DNA of 64,000 nucleotides from Scylla paramamosain (Eukaryota > Arthropoda > Malacostraca > Decapoda > Portunidae): contig NC_087178.1 in the NCBI RefSeq assembly GCF_035594125.1, positions 10,095,001 to 10,159,000 on the forward strand, read 5' to 3'. Below are positions 52,447-63,712 of the stretch, one piece after another. How positions within the stretch are numbered: the first letter of the stretch is position 1; the number at the start of each line of letters is the position of its first letter. The notes beneath the pieces were generated by a model that was not told where the DNA came from, searched no databases, and worked only from the letters and a program-made list of their open reading frames with translations. The translations under genes and the position numbers were made by a program.

Positions 52447-55400
52447 AATATAGAGTGCTTTCCATCCATTTTCGCGTTTTTTGTAGGTAACAATATCAAA
52501 AACACTCAAAATATACCTTTTTGGTAATGTTATTCTATTTTTTTCATTTTAGTTGGTTTGCATCCGTTTTAGCGTTTTTTACGTAAAACACCGAAAAGAC
52601 GCGTTTTCGGTAATTTATTTTTGGATTCCCATATAGATTGACTTCCTTGTGTTTTATCGTGTTGGTTCCTAACATGCTGAAAAACCCTCATAAGTCAGTT
52701 TTCTGGCAAAGACGTTCAATTTCCCATGCAAATTGCTTTGCATGCAATTTAGGGGTTTGGTACATAACAGTCCGAAAAAAAAGCTAAATGTAACTTTTTT
52801 GATAATGTTCTTATTTTATATAATTTCCTGAACTTTGCCCGAATTTTGGCACCTCCTTACCTGTGAAGATAAATAAGAATGAAAAAAAATATCGTATTTT
52901 TTTATTTATTTATTTATTTTTTTCTCAACGAAGAGTGTAATTTGTGGCTTTTAGCTTTTTCGTACTTAATGAACTTAAAAACAGTCATAATACACGTTTT
53001 TCGTAATGTCCTTTCGTTTCCCAAAAATAGGGTTCTTTGCATGCATTTAAGCGTTTTTATTGGTAACATGATCAAAAACACTCAAAATACATGTTTTTGG
53101 TAATGTTATTCTGTTTCACCCTAAAGAATATTTTGCATGCATTTTAGTGTTTTGGTATATAAGGAACTCAAATACACTTAAAGGCAAGTTCTTGCTAAAA
53201 ATTGGTTTTATTTCAGTGTAATGTGATTGCCCTGCTTTTTAGTGCTTTATTGCCTAACACACTCAAAAACACTCAAAAGACATTTTTCTGGTAATGTCAT
53301 TTTTTTTCCCACATAAAGCTGGTTTCGCATGCAATTTGGGGTTTTGGTAACTAAGGATGTGAAAAGCACTCAAAATACACGCATTTAGTAAGATTGTTCT
53401 GTTTCTCAATTAAAAGTGTTGTTTCAGAGTTTCAGCATTTTGGAATGTAAGAAACTTCTCTATATACACGAGTTTTTACGTTTTTTGCCTTGTATTTCTT
53501 GTGAAACTATAAAACACTCATTATACACGTTTCTCGTAATGTCCTTTTGCTTCCCAATATAGAGAGCTTTCCATCTATTTTCGCGTTTTTTGTAGGTAAC
53601 AATGTCAAAAACACTCAAAATATACCTTTTTCGTAATGTTATTCTATTCCTTCATATTGGTTGGTTTGCATCCGTTTTAGCATTTTTCTACGTAAACCAC
53701 CGATAAAACACGTTTTTAGTAATATTGTTTTGGATTCCCATATAGATTGACTTCCATATTATTTATCGTATTGGTTCCTAAGATGCTGAAAAACTCTCAT
53801 AAGACCGTTTTCTGGCAAAGACGTTTAATTTCCCCATATAGGTGGCTTTGCATGCACTTTAGGGGTTTGGTACATAATAGTCCGAAAAAAAACTAAACTT
53901 AACTTTTTGATAATGTTCTTATTTCACTTAATTTCCTGAATTTTCCCCGAATTTTGGCATCTCGGTACCTGTGAAGATGAATAAGAAAGAAAAAAAATAT
54001 CGTATTATTTTTTATTCATTGATTGTTTTTCAAAAAAGTGTTATTTGTGGGTTTTAGCTTTTTAGTAATTAATGAACTTAAAAACAATTATAATACACGT
54101 TTCTCGTAATGTCCTTTCGTTTCCAAAAAATAGAGTTCTTTGCATTTATTTTAGCGTTTTCATTGGTAACATGATCAAAAACACTCAAAATATATGTTTT
54201 TGATAATATTATTCTGTTTCACCATAAAGAGTGTTTTGCATGCGTTTTAGTGTTTTGGTATTTAAGTAGCTCAAAAAACACTTAAAGGCAAGTTCTTGGT
54301 AAAAATTCGTTTTCCTCCAATGTAATGTGATTGCCTTCCATTTTAGTGCTTTATTGCCTATCACGCTCAAAAATACTCAAAAGACACTTTTCTGGTGTTT
54401 TTTTTTTTTTTCCCACAAATCTATTTTCGTATGCAATGTGGGGTTTTTGGTAACTAAGAATGTGAAAAGCATTCAAAATACACGCATTTATTAAGGTTGT
54501 TCTGTTTCTAAATTGGGAATGTTATACATAAGTTTCAGCATTTTTGTATCTAGGAAACCTCTCCATATACACGAAATTTTGCGTTTTTTGCCTTGTGGTT
54601 CTTTTGAACTATAAAACACTCATTATACACTTTTCTTGCAATGTCCTTTTGTTTTTTAATATAGAGTGCTTTGCATCAATTTTCAAGTTTTTTGTAGGTA
54701 ATAAGCTCAAAAACACTCAAAATATACCTTTTTAGTAACGTTTTTCTATTTCTTTATATTGGTTGCTTTGCATCCGTTTTAGCGTTTTTCTACGTAAAAC
54801 ATTGAGAAGACACGTTTTCAGTAACTTTGTTTTGGATCCCCATATAGAAGTGAGTTTCTTATTATTTATCGTTTTGGTGCTCAACATGCTAAAAAACACT
54901 CAAAACAAAGATTTCTGGTAAGGTCGTTAAATGTCTTCATATAGGAGGCTTTGCATGCACTTTAGAGTTTGGTACATAACAGTTCGAAAAAAAAAAGCTG
55001 AAATTAACTTTTTTTTATAATATTCTTTTATCATACGATTGCCCTGAATTTTCCCAGAATTTTGGCATCTCGGTACTATGAAGATGAATAACAAAAAAAA
55101 AATCCAATTTTTTATGTATTTTTTTATTTTTTTATTTTCTAAATAAAGAGTGTTATTTGTGGGTTTTAGCTTTTTGTTACTTAAAGAACTTAAAAAAACA
55201 CTCATAATACACGTTTCTCGTAATGTCCTTTTGTTTTCTAAACATAATGTTCTTTGCATGTATTTAAATATTTTTATAGATAACATGATCAAAAAACACT
55301 CAAAATACATGTTTTTGGGAATGTTATTCTGTTTCTCCATAAAGTGTGTTTTGCATGCGCTTTGGCGTTTTGGTATATAAGGAGCTCAAAAACACTTAAA

Positions 55401-57576
55401 GGCAAGTTCTTGATAAACATTGGTTTTATACCCATGTAATGTGATTGCCCTTCTTTTTAGTGCTTTACTACCTATCACGCTAAAAAAAAAAAAACACTCA
55501 ATAGACACTTTTCTGAAAATGTCGTTTTTTTTTTTACCACATAAAGCTGGTTTCGCAATCAATTTGGGTTTTGGGTAACTAAGAAGCAATCAAAATACAC
55601 GCATTTAGTAAGGTTTTTCTGTTTCTCAATTAAGGGTGCTATTCATGAGTTTTGGCATTTTGGTATCTAGAAAACTAGCTAGTTTTGGATGTAATTTGAG
55701 ATTTTCGTAACTAAGAATGTGAAAAACACTCAAAATACACACATTTTGTAAGGTAATTCTGTTTCTCAATTAAAAGTGTTATTCATGAGATTCATCATTT
55801 TTGTATCTAAGAAACTTCTCTAGGTACAGGAGTTTTTGCGTTTTTTTGCCTTTTGGTTCTTGTGGAACTATAAAACAGTCATTATACACGTTTCTCAGAA
55901 TTTCCTTTTGTTTTGCAATACTTTACATCCATTTTTGCATTTTTTTAGGTAACAAGCTCAAAAACATTCAAAATATACATTTTTCGTAATGTTATTCTAT
56001 TTCTTCATATTGGTTGGTTTGCATCCTTTTTAGCGTTTTTCTACGTAAAACACTGAAAAGACACGTTTTCAGTAATTTTGTTTTGGATTCCCATATTGAG
56101 TGACTTCCATGTTATTATCGTTTTGGTGCCTAAAATACTGAAAAACACTCAAAAGGAAGGTTTCTCGTAAAGTCGTTTAATTTCCTCATGTAGGTGGCTT
56201 TGCATTCACTTAAGAGTTTGGTACATAGCATTCCGAAAAAAAAAGCTAAAATTAACTTTTTTGATAATATTTTTTATCACATAATTGCCCAGAATTTTCC
56301 CAGAATTTTGGCATATCTGTACCTATGAAGATGAATAACAAAAAATATAAAAAATTGCCGTTTTTTTATATATTTATTTATTGTTTCTTTATAAAGAGTG
56401 TTATTTGTGGGTTTTAGTTTTTTGGTTCTTAAGGAACTTAAAAACACTCATAATACACGATTCTTGTAATGTCCTTTCGTTTCCTAGACATAGGGTTCTT
56501 TGCATGTATTTTCGCGTTTTTATAGGTAGCATGATCAAAAACACTCAAAATACATGTTTTTGGTAATGTTATTCTAATTCTCCATAAAGGGTGTTTTGCA
56601 TTCGTTTTAGCGTTTTGGTATGTAAGGAGCTCAAAAAAAAAATTAAAAGCAAGTTCTTGGTAAAAGTTGGTTTTATTCCCATGTAATGTTATTGCCCTGC
56701 TTTTTAGTGCTTTATTGCCTAATACGCTCAAAAACACTCAAAGTTACTTTTCTGGTAATGTCATTTCTTACCAACATAGAGCTAGTTTTACATGCAATTT
56801 GGGGTTTTGGTAAATAAGAATGTGAAAAACACTCAAAATACACGCATTTCGTAAGGTTGTTATGTTTCTTATTTAAGAGTGTTATTCATGAGTACCAGCA
56901 TTTTGGTAACTAAGAAACTTCTCCATATACACGAGTTTTTGCGTTTTTTGTCTTGTGGTTCTTATGAAACTATAAAACACTCATTATTCACGTTTCTCTT
57001 AATGTCCCTTTGTTTCCCAATATATAGTGCTTTGCATCCTTTTTCGCGTTTTTTTGTAGGTAACAAGATTAAAAACACTCAAAATATACAATTTCGGTAA
57101 TATTCTATTTCTTCATATTTGTTGGTTTGCATCCGTTTTAGCGTTTTTCTACCTAAAACACAGAAAAGGCACGTTTTCAGTATTTTGTTTTGGATTCTCA
57201 TATAGAGTGACTTCCATATTATTTATCGTTCTGATGCCTAACAAGCTAAAAATCACTCAAAAGACAGGTTTCTGGTAAAGTCGTTTAATTTTCTCATATA
57301 GGTGGCTTTGCATGCACTCTAGGGTTTGGTAAATAACAGTCCGTAAAAAAGCTAAAATTAACTTTTTTGATAATGATCTTTTATCACATAATTGCCCTGA
57401 ATTTTGCCAGAATTTTGGCATCTCGGTAACTATAAAGATGAATAAAAAAAATAAAAAAAAATTCCTGTTTTTCTATTTATTTTATTTTTTTCTGAATAAA
57501 GAGTGTTACTTGTGGGTTTTAGCTTTTTGGTTCTTAAGGAACTGGAAAACACTCATAATACACGTTTCTCGCAATA

Positions 57577-57609
57577 TCCTTTCCTTTCTTTCTTTTCCTT
57601 CCTTTCTTT
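57577..57609. repeat. Polypyrimidine C/T microsatellite
   Basis: About 33 bases with only C and T, built from CCTTTCTTT-like repeats. They replace the usual GTTTCCCAAACATAAGG part of an I unit. No other HOR copy has it. Confidence 0.8.
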
Positions 57610-58385
57610 GCATGTATTTAAGCGTTTTTCATAGATCACATGATTAAAAAACACTTAAAATACCTGTTGTTGGTTATGTTATTTTGTTTCTACATAAAGT
57701 GTGTTTTACATTCGTTTTAGCGCATATAAGGAGCTGAAAACACTTAAAGGCAAGTTCTTGGTAAACGTTGGTTTTATTCCATGTAATGTGATTGCCCTAC
57801 TTTTTAGTGCTTTATTGCCTAACACTCTCAAAAACACTCAAAAGACACTTTTCTGGTAATGTCATTTTTTTCCCACATAAAGCTATATTCGCATGGAATT
57901 TCGTTTTTTTTTTTTAACTAAGAATGTGAAATAACACTCAAAATACACGCATTTAGTAAGGTTGTTTTGTTTTTCTATTAAGAGTTTTATTCATGAGTTT
58001 CAGCATTTTGGTATCTAAGAAACTTCTCCATATATACGAGTTTTTGTGTTTTTTGCCTTGTGGATCTTGTGAAACTATAAAACACTCATTATACACGTTT
58101 CTCGTAATGTCCTTTTGTTTCCCAATATAGAGTGCTTTGCATGCATTTTCGCGTTTTTTCTGTAGGTAACAAGTTCAAAAACACTCAAAATATACGTTTT
58201 TGGGGATGTTTTTCTATTTCTTCGTATTGGTTGGTTTGCATTCGTTTTAGCGTTTTTCTACGTAAAACACTGAGAAGACATGTTTTCAGTAATTTTGTTT
58301 TGAATTCCCATATTGAGTTACTTCAATGGTATTTAAAAAACACTCAAAAGACAGGTTTCTTGTAAAGTCGTTTAATTTCCATATA

Positions 58386-59270
58386 TAGGTGGCTTTGCAT
58401 ACACTTTACGGTTTGGTACATAATAGTCCGAAAAAAATCTAGAATTATCTTTTTTGATAATGTTCTTTTTTCCACATAATTTCCCTGAATTTTGCCAGAA
58501 TTTTGGCATCTTGGCACCTATGAAGATGAATAACAAAAAAGAATTGCTATTTTTTTTTATTTACTTTTTTCTCTATAAAGAGTGTTATTTGTGGGTTTTA
58601 GCTTTTTGGTACTTAAGGAATTTAAAAACACTCATAATGCACGTTTCTCATAATGTCCTTTCGTTTCCCAAATATAGGGTTCTTTGCATGTATTTAAGCG
58701 TTTTTATAGGTAACATGATCAAAGACACTCAAAATACATGTTTTTTGTAATGTTTTTCTGTTTCTCCATAAAGGGTGTTTTGCATGCGTTTTAGCGTTTC
58801 AGTATGTAAGGAGCTGAAAAACACTTAAAGGCAAGTTCTTGGTAAAATTTGGTTTTATTTCCATGTAATGTGATTGCCCTGCTTTATAGTGTTTTATTGC
58901 CTAACACGCTCAAAAACACTCAAAAGACACTCTTCTGGTAATGTCATTTCTTTTTTCCACATAAAGCTAGTTTCGCATGCAATTAGGGGTTTTGGTAACT
59001 AAGAATGTGAAAAACACTCAAAATACACGCACTTGGTAAAGTTATTCTGTATCTCAATTAAGAGTGTTATTCATGAGTTTCATCGTTTTGGTACCTTAGA
59101 ATCTGAAAAACACTCATAATGCACGTTTCTCGTAATTTCGCTCTTTTTCTTCATATTGGGTGCTTTGCATGCATTTTGGCATTTTTTTTCACGTAATAGC
59201 TGAAAAACACTGAAAATACACGCTTTTGGTAATAAGAACATAAGAACATAAGAAATAAGTAAATCTGCAA
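58386..59270 (-). repeat. Duplicated segment, copy 1 (HOR plus LINE 3' end)
   Basis: From TAGGTGGCTTTGCAT through one HOR-length stretch into the first 37 bp of a LINE 3' end. The same series, with the same satellite-LINE joint, is at 62,729-63,606. Confidence 0.85.
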
Positions 59271-60025
59271 AAATAATCTGCTATTATTGACTCCATTATT
59301 TTACATTCAACAGAAGTTAAGCTGACAGGTTAGACGTTAAAGTTTTATCTCCTTTCTTAAAGGTAGGTACTATATTCGCCTGCCTCCAAATTACCGATAC
59401 CTCACATGACTAAAGTGATTTCCTAAGGACAGAAACTAACAGATTACTTTTAACCTTTTTCCTTTCCTTAAATACTGTGGAATATATTTCATCTGGTACT
59501 GGTGACTTGAACTTTTTAACTTATCTATCTCCTGTTCCACTATCTCTTTTAATTATGGTAATATCTGTCAGCTTCTCATCCTCTTCTATTCTAAATATCT
59601 TCTCACTATTCGGCAAATCCTGCATGTTTTCCTGGGCAAAGACAATTAAAAAATACTCGCTCACAATTTTACTAATCTCCTCTCAACAACTAATCAGGTC
59701 CCATTCTGCTGTCTTTAAGGAACTATTGTTTTTCTATTCTTCGTCTTATATGCCTGATAAAATCCTTTGAGGTCCATCTTCGCTTGGCTGGCTACCTTTA
59801 ATTCATAACTATTTTTAGCTTTCCTTGTTAAACTCCTGGCTTTTCTAATTCATTATATTATGGCCTTAAAACCACTTCCCCTGTCTTTAATCTCATATAT
59901 ACTTTTCCTTCGCCCAATGTAGTGTTTTAACCTCAGTCATCCATTTAGGATCATTCTTCTGCGATTTTTTTCTTCTGTAAGGGATGTTCCCTAACTTTCC
60001 TGAATGTAATTTATCAACGAAATAT
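59234..60025 (-). pseudogene. Decayed LINE fragment with internal deletion
   Basis: Read on the - strand it starts at about 60,025 in the region between endonuclease and reverse transcriptase. It contains recognisable but broken pieces: PKWMT near 59,931-59,958, KAKNSYELK near 59,790-59,830, KSPVPDEIY near 59,480-59,508 (usual form KSPGPD) and FKKGDKTLTSN near 59,330-59,367. Stops and frameshifts separate them. After the early RT motif (VECKIMESIIADY-like) the sequence jumps straight to the LINE 3' end (TTGCAGATTTACTTA) and TTCTTATG tail, so most of RT is deleted. It is non-functional. An open frame on the + strand at 59,477-59,770 is its antisense shadow. Confidence 0.85.
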
Positions 60026-62728
60026 TTATTTCGCTTCTCCATAAAGGGTGTTTTGCATGGGTTTTAGCGTTTCTGTACATAAGAACCTATAAAACACGCT
60101 TTTAGTAATGTTGTTTTGTATTCCTTTATAGAGTGCTTTCCATGTTTTTTAGCGTTCTCGTTTCTAACACGTTGAAAAGCACTCAAAAGGCACGTTGATG
60201 ATAATGTCGTTTCGTTTCCCGATAAAGGGGGCTTCCAATGCATTTTGTCTTTTGGTACTTAACAATATGAAAAAGTTTAAGTAAAATTTTTCGGTAGAGT
60301 TGTTTTTCCATATAAAGTGCTAATCATGTGTTTTTGAGTCTCGGTACCTAAAAAGCTCAAAATCTCTAATAATACACTTTTCTCGTAATGTCCTTTGTTT
60401 TCTCCATGTAGGATGCTTTGCGTGTAATTTGGCATTTTTGTACTTAACAAGCACAAAAACAATCAAAATACAAGTTTTTGGTAATGTTATTCTTATTCTC
60501 AATAAAGGTTGTTTTGCATGCGTTTCAGCGATTTCGTACGTAAGAAGGTCAAAAACACTCTCAAGATACTTTCTTGGTAATGTTATTTTATATTGCCAAA
60601 TAGGGTGCTTTCAATGCTTTTTAGCATTTTGATTCCTAACACTCAAGTTTCCTGTAATATAGTTTTGCTTCTTCATATAGAGATCTGCATGCATTATGAT
60701 GTTTTGCTACATAATATGAGAAACGCTTGGTAAACCAAGATGTTTTTTTTTATTGAAAATAGGGTGTTCTTCATGCATATTAGCGTTTTGGTGCCTAAAA
60801 CGCTCAAAAAAAAAAACTAAAAAGACACGCTTCTGGTAATTTCACATTGTTCTCCTATATAGGGTGATTCGCTTCCATTTTACCGTTTGGTACCTAACAA
60901 TGTAAAAAACACTCAAAATACAAGTTTTTGACAAAGTTCTTCTGTTTGTCTATATAGAGTTCTATTCAAACGCGTTTTCGCGTTTTCTTACCTAACAAGC
61001 TCAAAAACACTCCAAATACGCGTTTCTCGTAAGGTCCTTTTGTTTACCTATATAGTATACTATACATGCATTTTGGCAATGTAACAAGCTCAAAAACAAT
61101 CATTTTATATTTCATTTTGATAATGTTACTCTGTGTCACGATCAACGATTCCATGTTTTCAGCTTTTTCATAGGTACCTCAAAACTCTGAAAAGGAACAG
61201 TTTTGGTAATGATGTTTTGTTTTTTCGATATCGAGTCCTTTCTATGATTTTTAGCGTTTTGTTGTCTAACACTCTTAAGATATGTTTCCTGTAATGTCGT
61301 TTTATTTCACCATAGAGGGCGATTTACATGTATTTTGGCGTTTTGTTTTCTGTGAAAAACACTCAAAATACAAAATTTTTGTAATGTTTTCTTTCTCCAA
61401 ATAGAGCTATTTATGCGTTTAAGCGTTTTGTTCCCTAAGAAGCTCGAAAGAAAAAAAAAAATCAAAATACACGTCTCGCGTAATGTTCTTTTCTTTTCCG
61501 ATGTGGTGTACTTTATATTTTGGTGTTTTTTTTTTTTTTTTACGTAACAAGCTCATAAACACTAAAAATACACGTTTTTGGTAAAGTTATTTTGTTTTGT
61601 ATTTTAAACAGTGTTTTGAATGCGTTTAAGCGTTTTGGTACGTAAGCACCTAAAAAAGACAACGTGTCTAGGTAATATATAAATAGCTATAGAGTGTTTT
61701 TCATCCTTTTTGTGCTTTTGCGCCGATCCTGCTCCAAAAGACATTCAAAAGACATGTTTCTGAAAATGAAGTTTCAATTCATTTTTCGGTGATGTTATTC
61801 TTTTTCTCAATAAGAAAGTTTTGCATGCCTTTTAGCACTTTTTTGGACGTAAGAAGCTCCTAAACACTTCAGAGATATGTTTTTGGTAATGTAGCTTTTT
61901 TTTTCTATGTAACAAACTCAAAAACTCTTAAAATACACGGTTTTTGGTAAAGGTATACTGTTTTTCAGTATTTATTTTTATTTATTTATTTACTATTTAT
62001 TTATTTATTTATTTATTTTTATTTTATTTTATTTTATTTATTTTTTTTTGCATGGGTTTCAGCGTTTTATTACGTAAGTAAATAAAAAAAAAGACACGAT
62101 TTTGGTAATATTGTTTCGTTTTCCTTTATAGGGTTTTTTTTCCATGTTTTTTTGTGCGAAACTAGATTCATGTGTTTTACCGTTTTTGTACCTAAGAAAC
62201 TCAAAAACACTCATAATGCGCGATTTTCTTAATCACTTTTTGTTTCGCCATATAGGGTAAATTATATGTATTTTCACGATATGGCATCTAAGAATGTGAA
62301 ATACACTCAAATTAAACGTTTTTTTTTTTCTCTCTGTTTCTTGATATAGAGTACTATTCATGCGTTTTAAGCGTTTTCATAATTAAGAAGCTCAAAAGCA
62401 TTCATAATAAACGTTTCTCGTAGTGTCTTTTCGTATCCCTTATTAAGTAGTTTGCATCCATTTTGACGTTTTTGTACGTTTCTCTTCCTAAAACGATAAT
62501 AAATACTCAAAACACACCTTTATGTAAATGTTATTTCTTTTTTACATATAGGGTGATCGGCATGCATTTTTGCGTTTTGTTATCTATAAATATGAAATAC
62601 ACTAAAATACATATTTTTGGTAGTTTTCTGTTTTTTTTTTTTTTTCCACATGGAGTGCTATTTATGTTATCTCATGTGTTGGTACCGAGGAATCTCAAAA
62701 ACACTCACAATACACGCTTCTTGGAAAG
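60026..62728 (-). repeat. Divergent monomeric satellite zone
   Basis: Monomers of the same family without the A-to-I order. Successive GTAATG-like starts fall near 60,097, 60,191, 60,292, 60,386, 60,481, 60,576, 60,653, 60,735, 60,836, 60,931, 61,029, 61,119, 61,206, 61,290, 61,381, 61,480, 61,580 and 61,672, about 94 bp apart on average. Neighbouring monomers differ strongly and the E-type extension and A-unit tract are absent. It resembles the older single-monomer layers at satellite edges. Confidence 0.82.
61970..62050. repeat. TTTA/TTTTA microsatellite
   Basis: About 80 bp of TTTA repeats passing into TTTTA repeats, ending in a T run before GCATGGGTTTCAGCG. It sits where a monomer would otherwise carry its GTTTCTCCATA part. 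Confidence 0.88.
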
Positions 62729-63606
62729 TAGGTGGCTATGCATGCACTTTAGGGTTTGGTACATAACAGTCCGAAAAAAAATCTAAAATAAACTTTTTTG
62801 ATAATGTTCTTTTTTCCACATAATTTCCCTGAATTTTGCTAGAATTTTGGCATCTTGGTACCTATGAAGATGAATAGCAAAAAAAAAAAATGCTATTTTT
62901 TTTATTTATTTTTTTTTTCTCTATAAAGAGTGTTATTTGTTTTTGGTACTTCAGGAACTTAAAAACACTCATAATACACGTTTCTCATCATGTCCTTTCG
63001 TTCCCCAAATATAGGGTTCTTTGCATGTATTTAAGCGTTTCTATAGGTAACATGATCAAAAACACTCAAAATACATGTTTTTGGTAATGTTTTTCTGTTT
63101 CTCCATAAAGGGTGTTTTGCATGCATTATAGCGTTTCAATATGTAAGGAACTCAAAAACACTTAAAGGTAAGTTCTTGGCAAAATTTGGTTTTATTCCCA
63201 TGTAATGTGATTGCCCTGCTTTTTAGTGCTTTATTGCCTAACACGCTCAAAAACACTCAAAAGACACTCTTCTGGTAATGTCATTTTTTTTTCCACATAA
63301 AGCTAGTTTCGCATGCAATTTGGGGTTTCGGTAACTAAGAATGTGAAAAACACTAAAAATACACGCATTTGGTAAGGTTGTTCTGCATCTCAATTAAGAG
63401 TGTTATTCATGAGTTTCAGCGTTTTGGTACCTAAGAATCTCAAAAACACTCATAATGCACGTTTCTCGTAATATCGTTCTTTTCTTCATATAGGGTGCTT
63501 TGCATGCATTTTGGCATTTTTTTTTAACGTAATAACTGAAAAACACTGAAAATACACGCTTTTGGTAATAAGAACATAAGAACATAAGAAATAAGTAAAT
63601 CTGCAA
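62729..63606 (-). repeat. Duplicated segment, copy 2 (HOR plus LINE 3' end)
   Basis: Nearly the same length and order as 58,386-59,270: A3, A2, A/T tract, A1, I, H, G, F, E start, a D-like unit, then AAAATACACGCTTTTGGTAAT directly followed by the LINE tail. It re-establishes HOR order after the divergent zone. Confidence 0.85.
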
Positions 63607-63712
63607 GAAGGCATCAGGCCTACAAGTGGCAATACTTGTATGAAATATGCCTACCTATCATCCCCATCCATAAATTTGTAATTTTCTCTTACTCTTCCCA
63701 AATGCCTCAGGG
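63570..63712 (-). mobile_element. LINE 3'-end fragment
   Basis: On the - strand this encodes a diverged NYKFMDGDDR ending, a stop (TAG), a 3' UTR matching that at 18,228-18,291 (TTTCATACA, GCCAC.TGTA, CTTCTTGCAG in order) and TTCTTATG repeats. About 140 bp; heavily 5'-truncated. GGTAAT occurs at both edges and may be a target-site duplication, though the same word is common in the satellite. Confidence 0.85.

Larger units (their letters stand above)
51823..59233 (-). repeat. HOR satellite block 9 (- orientation)
   Basis: I anchors near 53,064, 54,170, 55,286, 56,531, 57,636 and 58,717, mostly about 1.1 kb apart. A join near 55,672 duplicates part of F/E (ACTAGCTAGTTTT). The last unit, CACTGAAAATACACGC, is cut by the LINE 3' end. 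No genes seen. Confidence 0.92.

Noticed and set aside
59477..59770. 97-codon + strand open frame rich in Ser and Leu
   Set aside because: Antisense of the decayed LINE fragment; the - strand carries the recognisable RT-linker motifs.
60026..62728. A possible unrelated gene or element between the two LINE remnants
   Set aside because: GTAATG-like and AAAAACACTC-like monomer words recur about every 94 bp throughout, so it is diverged satellite.
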